A stretch of DNA of 26,738 bases, taken from positions 1 through 26,738 of the forward strand of contig CALJMB010000051.1 in NCBI GenBank assembly GCA_937982515.1, in the 5' to 3' direction. This document shows, piece by piece, positions 1 to 8,723 of the stretch (position 1 is its first letter; each line of letters begins with the position of its first letter). This DNA is from an uncultured Balneolaceae bacterium (GTDB lineage Bacteria; Bacteroidota; Rhodothermia; Balneolales; Balneolaceae). The position numbers and the translations under genes were made by a program. Below the pieces are notes generated by a model, which saw only the letters and a list, made by a program, of their open reading frames with translations, did no database searches and was not told where the DNA came from.

Positions 1-300
1 GCGATATACTAATATCGGGCGGGTGGCGCCGTAAGGGGAGGGGCGCGTGGTGGTTGTAAGAGGCGCCGCATGTATGCCGGGGGCGCAGGCACAAGGCAGG
101 GGATAAGGCCTTTACCTTTTTATTTTGGTATATATTTCGATTGTGCAATGGAGTATATTTACGCCGGCATTCTCACTCGATAAACGCGTTGAATGGTTGT
201 CATCACAGGAACCCGCAGCCATTCTGCGAGGCCGAACCATTAGGCGTGAGAGAAGAAGCTTATTTCGCTAAACCTACATCGTCTCCTATAATCCCATACC
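1..300. other. Gene-free leader before aguB
   Basis: I see no convincing coding region here. The first bases hold a short 6-bp stem (CGATAT at 2-7, ATATCG at 12-17). Two GGCGCC words follow in G-rich DNA up to about position 100. From about 110 to 155 the sequence turns AT-rich (cctttttattttggtatata), and a promoter for aguB is most likely there, but no consensus is clear enough to call. Confidence 0.4.
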
Positions 301-1179
301 ATGAAGCAAATGAATAACCGGGAACTGCAACTTGGCCTGATTCAACACTCCTGCTCAGCTGATCCGGAAGCGAATCTTACCGTTGCCGTCGCTAAAATCA
401 GAGAAGCGGCGGGCAAAGGCGCGCAAATCATCCTGCTGCAGGAATTGTTCAACACCACCTACTTTTGCCAGACGGTAGATGCTGCCTGTTTTGACTGGGC
501 ACAGCCCGTTCCGGGTCCGCTGACCGACCGGCTTACCGCGCTTGCCAAAGAACTGGAGGTGGTGATTGTAGCTCCTTTCTTCGAGCGCCGGGCGCCCGGC
601 ATATACCATAACACAGTGGTAGTCATCGATGCAGACGGTTCCCTGATGGGAAAGTACCGGAAGAAACACATCCCCGACGACCCCGGCTTTTACGAAAAGT
701 ACTACTTCACGCCGGGCGATGACGGCTACCAGGTATTTGAGACCCGCTACGCAAAGATAGGTCCGCTGATCTGCTGGGACCAGTGGTACCCCGAAGCGGC
801 GCGCATTACGGCATTGAAAGGGGCGGAGCTGCTGGTCTATCCCACAGCCATAGGCACCCTGCCTGAGGAAGATGAGCGCATGGCAGCAGAATTCCACGAT
901 GCCTGGCAAACCATTCAGCGCAGCCACGCCATCGCCAACGGCTGCTTCGTAGCGAGTATTAACAGAACAGGCGTTGAAGGCGAGGTAACGTTTTGGGGAC
1001 AATCATTTGTAGCGGGACCTTTTGGCCAGATACTCGGTAAATCAGGTACAGAAGAGGAGATTCTGATAGTGAAAGCAGATCTCTCGTCCATAGAAAAACA
1101 ACGCCAAATCTGGCCCTTTTTCCGCGACCGGAGAATCGATACCTATGCGCCTGTACTACAGAGGTATATTGACGAGTAA
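301..1179 (+). CDS. aguB: N-carbamoylputrescine amidase
   Basis: Cytoplasmic nitrilase-superfamily enzyme that hydrolyses N-carbamoylputrescine to putrescine, CO2 and ammonia, the last step of the agmatine route to putrescine. The 292-residue length is normal for the family. The catalytic triad is visible: Glu48 in LLQELF, Lys121 in KYRKKHIPDD, and the nucleophile Cys158 in LICWDQWYPE. The GFYEKYYFTPGDDG stretch after the lysine is typical of AguB rather than of other nitrilases. The start may be Met1 (301) or Met4 (310); neither has a clear ribosome binding site. The gene lies 78 bases upstream of aguA on the same strand, and this pairing strongly supports the substrate. No arginine decarboxylase is present, so the source of agmatine is outside the window. 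Confidence 0.95.
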   Translation: MKQMNNRELQLGLIQHSCSADPEANLTVAVAKIREAAGKGAQIILLQELFNTTYFCQTVDAACFDWAQPVPGPLTDRLTALAKELEVVIVAPFFERRAPGIYHNTVVVIDADGSLMGKYRKKHIPDDPGFYEKYYFTPGDDGYQVFETRYAKIGPLICWDQWYPEAARITALKGAELLVYPTAIGTLPEEDERMAAEFHDAWQTIQRSHAIANGCFVASINRTGVEGEVTFWGQSFVAGPFGQILGKSGTEEEILIVKADLSSIEKQRQIWPFFRDRRIDTYAPVLQRYIDE

Positions 1180-1257
1180 TGCGCAACACCCGACATCCGA
1201 CACGAATTACATCCCGATAATTGATAAGGTGACAGAAGTAAGCTAAAGGTATAATAT

Positions 1258-2328
1258 ATGACTGAACTAAATCTCCCCGCCTCCCTCGGCTTCTCTATGC
1301 CTGCCGAGTGGAGTAAACACGCCGCGACCCAGCTTCACTGGCCTTCCAACCGGGAAACGTGGCCGGGTGAGCGGCTCCGCCGGGTAGAAGAGGTGTACCT
1401 GAATATTATTGATGCGCTGCATATCTATGAGCCCATACACCTGTTTGTTGCAGACAACAACGTGAGAGACCGCGCGGCCATGCTTCTGGAGGAACGGGGG
1501 ATCCGCACGGAACGGATTACGTTTCATGTTCAGCCCATTAATGATGTGTGGGCGCGGGATTGCGGACCCATCTTTATTCAGAAACCCGGAGAAGTGCGCG
1601 AGGAGTATGCCATTGTAGACTGGGAGTACAACGCCTGGGGAGGAAAATACCCTCCTTTTGATGACGACAACCGGCTGCCTTCTTACATCGCGTCCAGGTT
1701 CGGGCTGAAGCGCTTTGTGCCGGGTATGGTACTGGAAGGGGGATCGATCGAAACCAACGGAGAGGGGATACTGCTGACGACAGAGTCTGTTCTGTTGAAT
1801 CCGAACCGGAATCCCGGCCTGTCGAAGAAGCAGATTGAGCAGCGCCTGAGAGATTATCTGGGCGCGGAAAAAATTATCTGGCTGAAAGGGGGCCTGGCCG
1901 GCGATGATACGGACGGCCACATTGACGATGTATCCCGGTTTCTGAATGAAGGCACTATTTTAACAATGATCGTGGATGACCCGGATGACGTTAACTACTC
2001 TACCTTAGAGGTTAATCTGGAACGGTTAAAACGGGCCAGAGATTTTAGCGGGAATGCTTTTAACATAGAGATGTTACCTCTGCCGGATACAAAAATCGAA
2101 GGCACTACGGTAGACGGCTCGGAATACGTACCCGCCAGCTATGCCAACTTTTATGTGGCCAATGGAGTCGTGCTGGTACCCGTTTACGATGAGCGGTATG
2201 ATGAACAAGCTCTGGAGCTGTTCAGGCAGTATTTCCCGGACCGCCGCGTGGTCGGTATTCCCTGCGCCGACCTGGTATGGGGGCAGGGCGCCATTCACTG
2301 CATTACCCAACAGTGGTACGGAGTGTAA
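1258..2328 (+). CDS. aguA: Agmatine deiminase
   Basis: Cytoplasmic enzyme of the guanidino-group-modifying (PPAD) family that converts agmatine to N-carbamoylputrescine plus ammonia. Its product is the substrate of the neighbouring AguB, so the two form a complete two-step pathway. Family motifs appear in order: NDVWARDCGP (95-104), EGGSIETNGEG (160-170), DDTDGHIDD with the catalytic His221, and GQGAIHCITQQ with the nucleophilic Cys348 close to the C-terminus. The length of 356 residues is typical. The gene starts with ATG after an A/T-rich spacer without a strong Shine-Dalgarno sequence, and is probably cotranscribed with aguB. Agmatine deiminase and peptidyl-arginine deiminase-like proteins share the fold; the aguB neighbour settles the choice. 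Confidence 0.95.
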   Translation: MTELNLPASLGFSMPAEWSKHAATQLHWPSNRETWPGERLRRVEEVYLNIIDALHIYEPIHLFVADNNVRDRAAMLLEERGIRTERITFHVQPINDVWARDCGPIFIQKPGEVREEYAIVDWEYNAWGGKYPPFDDDNRLPSYIASRFGLKRFVPGMVLEGGSIETNGEGILLTTESVLLNPNRNPGLSKKQIEQRLRDYLGAEKIIWLKGGLAGDDTDGHIDDVSRFLNEGTILTMIVDDPDDVNYSTLEVNLERLKRARDFSGNAFNIEMLPLPDTKIEGTTVDGSEYVPASYANFYVANGVVLVPVYDERYDEQALELFRQYFPDRRVVGIPCADLVWGQGAIHCITQQWYGV

Positions 2329-2373
2329 CACACGGGTCACACGGATGGTTTAACATGCCGGGGATATGGGCAT

Positions 2374-2403
2374 CCGGCCGGACGTTCTGCATCCTCCGGC
2401 CGG
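2374..2403. repeat. Paired CCGGCCGG palindromes
   Basis: Two copies of the self-complementary octamer CCGGCCGG lie at 2374-2381 and 2396-2403, separated by 14 bases. They can pair with each other to form a stem in the spacer between the convergent aguA and anti-sigma-like genes. No T-run follows, so a plain intrinsic terminator is not indicated. Confidence 0.45.
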
Positions 2404-2454
2404 CAGAGGGACGAGAGAGCGAGAAGAATGTTCATTCGAGAGAGAGCGTAACAG

Positions 2455-2480
2455 CTTCCTTCAAAAAGGAGGAGTTTTAT
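2455..2480 (+). terminator. Possible intrinsic terminator after aguA
   Basis: CTTCCTT (2455-2461) can pair with AAGGAGG (2466-2472), including one G-U pair, around a CAAA loop. AGTTTTATTA follows. The stem is short and the U tract broken, so this is a weak call. The same GGAGG could instead be a ribosome binding site for the small reading frame at 2482. Confidence 0.35.
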
Positions 2481-2481
2481 T

Positions 2482-2556
2482 ATGCCGACTCTCTTTTCAT
2501 CCGTTAATACATACAAGTATTTTCGGGTGATGTCAGCTATTCGCGGGAGGCATTAA
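2482..2556 (+). CDS. Possible 24-residue small ORF
   Basis: An ATG at 2482 follows an unusually good Shine-Dalgarno-like run (AAAAAGGAGGAG, 2463-2474) and opens 24 codons, starting MPTLFSSV, up to TAA at 2554-2556. It overlaps the 3' end of the oppositely oriented anti-sigma-like gene. No family is recognised and the predicted peptide has no clear membrane segment. The purine-rich run can also be read as the right arm of a terminator hairpin, and that explanation is at least as likely. Confidence 0.15.
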   Translation: MPTLFSSVNTYKYFRVMSAIRGRH

Positions 2557-3475
2557 GTTGCAGAGGTTGTATAAGAGAGGCCAGTGTTTTTCCGTCGTGA
2601 TTTGAAATGGCTGCGTACCAGATGTTGTCCCACTTCCAGGAAACCACATGTTTCCCTTGAACCTCATCGATGTGAAAATCTCCGGGATTAATGCAGGCCT
2701 TGACGGCTTCTTCGTTTCGGCTCAGCATTTTGTACTCATCCAGCTTATCGATATCAAAGGCAAAAATATAGATATACTGGTCTTCGCCGGGCACATAATA
2801 TTCCATGAGAGGCGCCGGGTAACCGGGCACAAAATCGGTAAAGACCACCCCCTTAAATTCAGCATTGGCCAGGAGCGGAATGGCAATAGGCAGGTTAAAG
2901 TCAGCCGCCAGCATCGTCTCCGCCGAGCGCATGTTGGCGGCGGAGATAGTAGGTTGAATAAAACTTCCTTTGTGGTTAATGAAATGCCGGTAGGTGTACT
3001 CTTCAATCGAGTAAGAAGAAGATGCCGATTGGGAAACGTACACGATGCTCCATAATAAAAAAGTGACGGCGATTACAGTTGCGCTAACGTAAAACCATGC
3101 TTGCTGATAGATCTTGCGGGATTTACGGACAGATAGCGGATTGTCGGAGGAGCCTTTGGGGGGATAGGAGAAAGGGGTTTTCTTGCAGGGGATATCATAA
3201 ACGGGTTCCTCTAACGAGAGGTTGGCCAGCGACGCCCGCTCTGCCGCCAGTAGCACGCGAACACGGTATCTGAGGCGATCCGGGGCTTTTTCGACCGGAC
3301 ACCGTGTTGCTATGAGATTCTTTATTCGCAGTGCGGATTCGTATTGCCTCTTAACGTAGCTGTCGTTTTCCAAATAACTAAAAAAAGCTAACCTGGTGTC
3401 TTCATCAACTTCATTATCAATAATTGAAGTGATTAACTCTAAAGCTTCTTCTTTTGTTAGCCGTTCATAAGACAT
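2537..3475 (-). CDS. Orphan membrane anti-sigma-like protein
   Basis: This 312-residue protein looks like a single-pass anti-sigma factor. Residues 1-90 resemble the helical sigma-binding domain: a 'SIIDNEVDEDTR' start, then a helical stretch ending in an apa-LRxRVRxLL pattern. The usual His/Cys zinc ligands (HxxxCxxC) are absent. One hydrophobic segment at about 126-148 would cross the inner membrane. About 160 residues follow in the periplasm and contain no domain I can name. The ATG at 3473-3475 is the first codon of a good helical domain, so I keep this start. No sigma-factor gene adjoins it; the only ECF gene in the window is 4 kb away and has its own partner. FecR-type or other membrane sensor functions remain possible. 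Confidence 0.6.
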   Translation of the reverse strand: MSYERLTKEEALELITSIIDNEVDEDTRLAFFSYLENDSYVKRQYESALRIKNLIATRCPVEKAPDRLRYRVRVLLAAERASLANLSLEEPVYDIPCKKTPFSYPPKGSSDNPLSVRKSRKIYQQAWFYVSATVIAVTFLLWSIVYVSQSASSSYSIEEYTYRHFINHKGSFIQPTISAANMRSAETMLAADFNLPIAIPLLANAEFKGVVFTDFVPGYPAPLMEYYVPGEDQYIYIFAFDIDKLDEYKMLSRNEEAVKACINPGDFHIDEVQGKHVVSWKWDNIWYAAISNHDGKTLASLIQPLQLNASRE

Positions 3476-3993
3476 GATGATCCCCGTCGCTGAAATGCAT
3501 TACTGAAAATTTAAACGCACAGAGACCGAAATTGCGTCTCTATTCCCGACAACACGGTGTGCAGATAGAATGTTCCGATTTTGGTATAAAATAAATATAT
3601 AAATACTGAGTGAGCCACTGTTTTTACGAATTTTAATTTATGCGGGCTAAGAGTGTCAGAAACAGAGGAACCGGATCTTCAGTTCCGGTTCCACGCAAAG
3701 ATTTATTATAAAGAATAAATTATAGGGTATATATCATCGCCAGATGTGGGCATGGCAGCGGCCGGAGAACGGAAGAGTGAGCCGCAGATCTTCGCGGACA
3801 GGCACGGATGGGGGGGAGCCACAGATCCGCACAGATATTTGCAGGACGGGCGGACTTGCCCATCCCAGCTGGTAGATATCCTGCATCTTCCCCCGACAAG
3901 GTACAGGCAGCTCTCGCCATCAGTTAGTTCTCAACAACTCAACAACGGCTGCTCTCGTCATTAGAGATTGATACTCATTAATTCCAGGTTCAT
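3476..3993. other. Gene-free spacer upstream of the anti-sigma-like gene
   Basis: About 520 bases lie between two minus-strand genes. AT-rich DNA at roughly 3575-3620 is the likeliest promoter zone for the anti-sigma-like gene. A hairpin at 3667-3692 is listed separately. The stretch 3770-3850 is G-rich with repeated short words (cacagat), and I recognise nothing coding in it. Confidence 0.4.
3667..3692. repeat. Perfect 9-bp hairpin
   Basis: GGAACCGGA (3667-3675) and TCCGGTTCC (3684-3692) are exact reverse complements around an 8-base loop. On the minus strand it lies between the RluA-like gene and the anti-sigma-like gene, where it could end or attenuate transcription. No T-run sits immediately next to it. 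Confidence 0.5.
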
Positions 3994-4692
3994 CTATAAC
4001 GACACATCGAACGCATTCCATGGCTCCAGATGGGGAGGAGGCAGCGTTAGCCGGATCTCCTTTTTTAAAATGGGATGCTCAAAAATCAGTTCTACTGCAC
4101 GCAGGGCGATGGTACGCCCCTCATCCTGGTTTTGGGACCCGTATTTATAATCGCCCCAGATCGGGTATCCCTCTTCTGCCAGTTGAACCCTGATCTGGTG
4201 AGGGCGCCCCGTTTGCAGGTGAATAGAGAGGAGCGTAAGGCCTCCGCTTTGTTGAAGGCGAATGAATGAAAGTACAGCCTCTCTTCCCCGTTTATCGCCG
4301 GCAGGAACTGTTTGAACCGTATTAGAGGCCCGGTCTTTAAGCAGGCTATGCGTAAGCACTCCGCTGGCAGGAGGCGTTCCGGGAGTAACGGCCCAGTAGG
4401 TTTTCTGGATGATCCGGTCGCGAAGCTGTTGAGACAGCCGTCCGGCTGCTTTCGGCGTTTTGGCAAGCAGCATCAATCCCCCTACGGGACGGTCGAGGCG
4501 ATGGACCAGCCCCAGGTAGGCATTACCTTTTTTGTTCTTTTTACTGCTCAGATATTGTTTGCATAAACCAGACACATCGGGATCGCCGGTATGGTCAGCT
4601 TGCGACAGTATATCATGGGGTTTATCAATAACGAGTACATGATCATCTTCAAAAATGATCGGCAGGTTTGGAGTAGTTTCGGTTGTATGCAT
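3994..4692 (-). CDS. RluA-family RNA pseudouridine synthase
   Basis: Converts specific uridines in rRNA or tRNA to pseudouridine. The signature HRLDRPVGG (64-72) holds the catalytic Asp67. The IHLQTGRPHQIRVQL stretch and the later 'GDYKYG' block are also typical of the family. The protein begins directly with the catalytic fold (IIFEDDHVLVIDKP), so there is no N-terminal S4 RNA-binding domain; this points to the RluA/TruC-like branch rather than RluC or RluD. I chose ATG 4690-4692 (232 residues). The frame stays open to 4785, but the extra 31 residues are unlike the family. The exact target base cannot be read from sequence. It diverges from uvrC. Confidence 0.9.
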   Translation of the reverse strand: MHTTETTPNLPIIFEDDHVLVIDKPHDILSQADHTGDPDVSGLCKQYLSSKKNKKGNAYLGLVHRLDRPVGGLMLLAKTPKAAGRLSQQLRDRIIQKTYWAVTPGTPPASGVLTHSLLKDRASNTVQTVPAGDKRGREAVLSFIRLQQSGGLTLLSIHLQTGRPHQIRVQLAEEGYPIWGDYKYGSQNQDEGRTIALRAVELIFEHPILKKEIRLTLPPPHLEPWNAFDVSL

Positions 4693-5324
4693 TATGCGTT
4701 CAGTTGCCAGGGCGTGTGGACATTCAGCCTGAGCATGTAGGTGTGCGGGTGAGTTGATTCGCAGAGCGCATGGCGCAAAGGGCATAGCGTCCCCGGATTA
4801 ACGCTGTGCGCCAGGCTCTATGCCCCATGTTCGTAACGCAGAGATGCGCCTAATCAGCCCACAGACACGCCTCACACGTTGAATGTCCACCCGCCTTGGT
4901 GTCTTTGTGGTTCATTCGGGTTAGAGAGTAACGTTGATGATGTACGGCGTTTTGTTTCATGCTATTCATGGTTATTTTTTGCACAGACCTGTACCTAAAG
5001 GCCTCTTCCACCTGCCTTCCGGGCCTGTCCAGGGCCCATGCAAGGCCTGTAGCCGCGAAAGGTTGCACCGAATTTGCACAAAGTTTGTCCAGGCTTTGGT
5101 CAGAGTATGGTCTCTGCCTGAAGCGGAGCTGGTGCAAAAAGTTGCGCAAACCACATAGGCAGACAGGCGCCGTAAACCGGACAATTCGTCACACCTGACA
5201 ATAACGCAGAGTATATAGTAACATTCAAGATAAAAAATAAGACTGGTATCATTATTGCGACTAGAAGAGTAAAGCTATTGTACTAATTTATTTTTATATT
5301 CGTGCAGTGACAGGATATAGTGAT
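4693..5324. other. Gene-free divergent spacer before uvrC
   Basis: This spacer of about 630 bases separates the divergent RluA-like gene and uvrC, and must hold the promoters of both. The last 110 bases (5210-5324) are AT-rich and suit the uvrC promoter. Short open frames at 4850-5198 overlap on both strands and have no recognisable protein pattern. No tRNA or other RNA is seen. Confidence 0.4.
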
Positions 5325-7187
5325 ATGAGCGGAAATTCAGTGGAAATTGAGGTGGGTGACAAGGTAAATAATTTGCCACTCTCGCCCGGGGTTTACATGT
5401 TCAAGGATGAACGTGACAACCTGTTGTACATCGGCAAAGCCAAAAGGCTGAGGAACAGGGTGCGTTCATACTTTCAGGATTCGAGGAATCATGATGGCCG
5501 TATCCGGTTGATGGTTTCCAAAATTCATGATCTGGAAGTCATTGTTACCGACTCTGAGGCGGAAGCTTTGATTCTGGAAAATACCCTGATCAAGAAGCAT
5601 CAGCCCCGGTATAACATCATGTACCGCGATGATAAGTCGTATCCGTATATATGTGTTACTAATGAAGAGCGTCCGCGGGTATTTTCCACCCGTACCGTCA
5701 TCAACGACGGGAGCAAGTATTACGGGCCTTACGACAGTGTCGTCCATATGAAACGGATGCTGGAGGCCATTCGTAAGACCTTCGGTTTGTGTACCTGCGC
5801 AGTTTCACGGAAGAATATAGACCGGACCAGGGGGGCGCCCAAATGGCACTCCTGCTTCGACGATTATCTGGAGAATTGTTCCGGCGATTGGGATCTGGAG
5901 CAGTATCAGTCCACCATCGATAAAGTGGAACGGATGCTTAACGGCCGGACCGATGCTCTCCTGCGTGATTTAAAAGAGGAGATGCAGATGGCTTCGGATG
6001 CTCTGGAGTTTGAACAGGCCGCCCGCTTGCGCGACAGCCGGGATGCCCTGAAACGTTACAGCCGCAAGATGAAAATGGTAGCGGACAAGAGGGTAGACCG
6101 TGACCTGTTTGCCATAGCCGTAGACGAAGAGCTGGGAGAAGCGTGCGGGGTGTTGTTTAAAATCAGAGAAGGTAAGTTGATCGGTAAGTTTCACCGCTTC
6201 CTGAAGAACATCGAGCATTTGAAGGAAGGCGAAATGCTGCAATCTTTTGTAGAAGATTACTATACGGGCCAGTTCAGCGGAGCCATCCCCGATGAGGTAT
6301 ACGTGAGTGAAGAGCTGGTTGAAGAAGAACCGCTATTGGAATACCTGTGGCAGCAACGTGGCCGGAAAGTACCGATCCATATGCCCAAGATAGGGGAGAA
6401 GGCACAGATCGTTCGCATGGCGGAGTCTAATGCAGAGTTATTACTGAGCGAGCGAAAGCTGGAAAAGCTAAAAGCCGATCAGGAGCGCATTCCGCATTCC
6501 GTGAAAGAACTGAAGGAGCGTCTGGGCCTGAAGCGTCTGCCCCGGCGTATTGAGTGTTTTGACAATTCCAACCTCCAGGGAACGGATCCGGTAGCTTCTA
6601 TGGTTTGTTTTGTGGATTCTAAGCCCAGGAAAAGCGCATATAAACGGTTCCATATTAAGACGGTCACGGGACCGGACGATTTTGCCTCGATGAAGGAAGT
6701 ACTCATCCGGCGATATAGCAGGGTCATGAAAGAAGGGCAGCATATACCCGATCTGATTGTGGTAGATGGAGGTAAAGGGCAATTAAGCAGCGCGATAGAA
6801 GCTCTGCAGGAAATCGGCTTTTACGGCGAGTGCGATATAATCGGATTGGCTAAGCGGCTGGAGGAAGTGTTTCTTCCCAACCGGTCAGATGCGGTTATGA
6901 TTCCTAAAACATCTTCGGCCCTGAAGCTGCTCCAGAGAGTGCGCGATGAAGCGCACAGATTCGCCGTCACATTCCACAGAGAAACACGGACTAAGAGAAC
7001 TCTTAAAACAGAACTTACCGAAATTAAAGGAGTTGGAGAAAAAACGGCTCAAAAATTGTTAAGCACATTCGGGTCGGTTAATAAAATTAAGAAGGCCTCC
7101 AGGGAGGAACTACAGGCAGAAGCAGGAAGACACACCGGAAGCGCCATCTATGAATATTTTAACGAAAAAATAACCAGACCTGAATGA
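5325..7187 (+). CDS. uvrC: Excinuclease ABC subunit C
   Basis: UvrC makes the two incisions around a bulky lesion after UvrA and UvrB have located it, in cytoplasmic nucleotide excision repair. Domains in order: GIY-YIG nuclease (GVYMFKD from about 22, LYIGKAK at 34-40) for the 3' cut; a UVR coiled-coil (about 214-244, FEQAARLRDSRD) that binds UvrB; an RNase H-like nuclease with Asp413 in ECFDNSNLQG and Asp481 in VVDGGKGQL for the 5' cut; and C-terminal helix-hairpin-helix motifs (about 567-605, IKGVGEKTAQKLL). The 620-residue length is normal. I prefer ATG 5325; a GTG at 5307 is in frame but adds only six residues. uvrA and uvrB are not in the window. Confidence 0.97.
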   Translation: MSGNSVEIEVGDKVNNLPLSPGVYMFKDERDNLLYIGKAKRLRNRVRSYFQDSRNHDGRIRLMVSKIHDLEVIVTDSEAEALILENTLIKKHQPRYNIMYRDDKSYPYICVTNEERPRVFSTRTVINDGSKYYGPYDSVVHMKRMLEAIRKTFGLCTCAVSRKNIDRTRGAPKWHSCFDDYLENCSGDWDLEQYQSTIDKVERMLNGRTDALLRDLKEEMQMASDALEFEQAARLRDSRDALKRYSRKMKMVADKRVDRDLFAIAVDEELGEACGVLFKIREGKLIGKFHRFLKNIEHLKEGEMLQSFVEDYYTGQFSGAIPDEVYVSEELVEEEPLLEYLWQQRGRKVPIHMPKIGEKAQIVRMAESNAELLLSERKLEKLKADQERIPHSVKELKERLGLKRLPRRIECFDNSNLQGTDPVASMVCFVDSKPRKSAYKRFHIKTVTGPDDFASMKEVLIRRYSRVMKEGQHIPDLIVVDGGKGQLSSAIEALQEIGFYGECDIIGLAKRLEEVFLPNRSDAVMIPKTSSALKLLQRVRDEAHRFAVTFHRETRTKRTLKTELTEIKGVGEKTAQKLLSTFGSVNKIKKASREELQAEAGRHTGSAIYEYFNEKITRPE

Positions 7188-7435
7188 TGCAGTATGCAGG
7201 GTTGCTCTGACATTGGTAACCGCCATCACATTAATATGTTATATAAAATGGTTCGGCTGAATTATAATATGTATGAAAGCGGTGAAAAAGATAACCCTAA
7301 TAATTGGCGGATGGATCCTTTGGGTACACATTTTTGTTTAGAATGTAAGTAAAACGGGTCCTGAAGTCGTCAAGATGTCAGATGATAGTTGCATTGACGG
7401 AAAAAAATTCTTAAATCAGGTATGAGGAAATACTT

Positions 7436-8080
7436 ATGAAATTTACTAAATCAGAACATATCAGCTCTAAATACGAGCAACTGGAAGACAAAGACCTGGT
7501 AAGATTTTATCGCCACAACGGCGATGAACATGCGTTTAGCGAACTTATGAACCGCCATCAGGCTAAGATCTACTCGTATATTTACAGTATGATAGGCAGC
7601 GCTGATATTGCAGACGATATTTTCCAGGAGACTTTTACAAAGGTTATCACTAAAATGGATGATACCTATAATGAGCAGGGAAAGTGGATTGCATGGGTTA
7701 TGCGTATTGCCCACAATGCAACGATTGATCACATAAGAAAACAAAAACGTTTTGTCGACGTTAGTTCTGACTACGACAAGGAATCAAACACCGATTTTTA
7801 CGACCGGTTGCCAGATGAAGATCTTGTTGGTGCACAGGAACAGCTTGAGAAAGGTGAGGCGAAAACCAGCTTGCTGAAGCATATAGCCGAGCTCCCTGAA
7901 GAACAGCGCCAGGTGGTGATGCTTCGTCACTATTATGAAATGCCGTTCAAGGAAATTGCAGAGTTAACAAATGTTTCCATAAATACCGCACTAGGACGTA
8001 TGCGGTATGCGTTAATAAATCTGAGGAAATTATTTGACCAGGAAAAAGAACTAGAATCAGCCAGGTATGATCAACGATGA
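7436..8080 (+). CDS. ECF-type RNA polymerase sigma factor
   Basis: A 214-residue extracytoplasmic-function sigma factor that directs RNA polymerase to a stress regulon. Region 2 spans about 35-103, with the DIFQETF core-binding block at 61-67 and IAHNATIDHIRKQKR at the -10 recognition end. Region 4 spans about 141-198, with LPEEQRQVVMLRHYYEMPFK and the recognition helix VSINTALGRMRYAL. GAGGAAA (7424-7430) five bases before the ATG gives a plausible ribosome binding site. The 3' end overlaps the next gene by 14 bases, which suggests translational coupling to its anti-sigma factor. Such genes are often autoregulated, but no matching promoter pair could be identified by eye in the 248-base upstream spacer. 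Confidence 0.92.
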   Translation: MKFTKSEHISSKYEQLEDKDLVRFYRHNGDEHAFSELMNRHQAKIYSYIYSMIGSADIADDIFQETFTKVITKMDDTYNEQGKWIAWVMRIAHNATIDHIRKQKRFVDVSSDYDKESNTDFYDRLPDEDLVGAQEQLEKGEAKTSLLKHIAELPEEQRQVVMLRHYYEMPFKEIAELTNVSINTALGRMRYALINLRKLFDQEKELESARYDQR

Positions 8081-8723
8081 TAACGCTTGCATTCGCTACT
8101 TAATGAAAGAAATGGACCCCTCTGAAGAGGTCCTGATGGAACGTGCGATGATGGAGGATGACAACCTTCTTATCGAGGTTGAGTGCATGAGGCAGATGCT
8201 TAAGCAGCTCGATAAGCTACCTGAGGTTGCTCCTCCGGCACATTTGACAGACTCTATCATAAAAGAGGCGGTAGCATACAGAAGGAATAATTTGAAGTCG
8301 TCGCACTTTATTCCGTTTTTGAAACTTAAATATGCAGCAGCTGCAATTATTGTGATAGGTACAACTGTAGGAGGATATCTGCTTTCGGAAGATCATACGC
8401 CTGAAGAATCTTCAAATGATACCTCTCAAAAAGTGGCCATGCAGGCTCTGCAGCGCGACAATAACGATCCGAAGCAGATGATGCGGCAGAATGATGTACA
8501 GGAGGCCTCACATATATCCTCTGTCAGTAACGATATACCGGCCCCATGGGTAGATCGTAACGATGTGATTTATTTCCAGGATCATTATAGCAGAGATAAT
8601 TCGGCATTCAGATCCCTGGTAAAAAGCAGTACGGAAAAACTGACTCCTCTAAACGGCCCTTTTTACTACAACAGCAACAACACCCGCTCGTTGCACCTCA
8701 CAGGCTCCGAAACAAGACAGTAG
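8067..8723 (+). CDS. Membrane anti-sigma factor, partner of the ECF sigma
   Basis: A 218-residue single-pass membrane protein inferred to hold the upstream sigma factor inactive. Residues 1-60 match the short helical anti-sigma domain seen in many Bacteroidota (YLMKEMDPSEEVLMERAMMED), which uses acidic and hydrophobic contacts rather than zinc. The only N-terminal cysteines are Cys8 and Cys40, so no HxxxCxxC site exists. The hydrophobic segment at about 88-106 (AAAAIIVIGTTVGGYLL) crosses the membrane and leaves about 110 polar residues outside, with no known sensor domain. Start ATG 8067 lies inside the sigma gene. The overlap and the fold support the pairing; the signal sensed is unknown. 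Confidence 0.8.
   Translation: MINDDNACIRYLMKEMDPSEEVLMERAMMEDDNLLIEVECMRQMLKQLDKLPEVAPPAHLTDSIIKEAVAYRRNNLKSSHFIPFLKLKYAAAAIIVIGTTVGGYLLSEDHTPEESSNDTSQKVAMQALQRDNNDPKQMMRQNDVQEASHISSVSNDIPAPWVDRNDVIYFQDHYSRDNSAFRSLVKSSTEKLTPLNGPFYYNSNNTRSLHLTGSETRQ

Noticed and set aside
355..1002. Long open frame antisense to aguB
   Set aside because: It mirrors a clear nitrilase gene, has no domain pattern, and is explained by codon bias on the other strand. The same holds for the long antisense frames opposite aguA (1267-1920), mutL (14706-15437) and lysS (20350-21123).
4693..4785. N-terminal extension of the pseudouridine synthase
   Set aside because: The 31 extra residues do not resemble the family, and ATG 4692 stands at a sensible distance from the first conserved block.
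4786..5306. Small overlapping frames before uvrC
   Set aside because: They overlap on both strands, show no protein pattern and no ribosome binding site, and lie where the promoters of two divergent genes must be.
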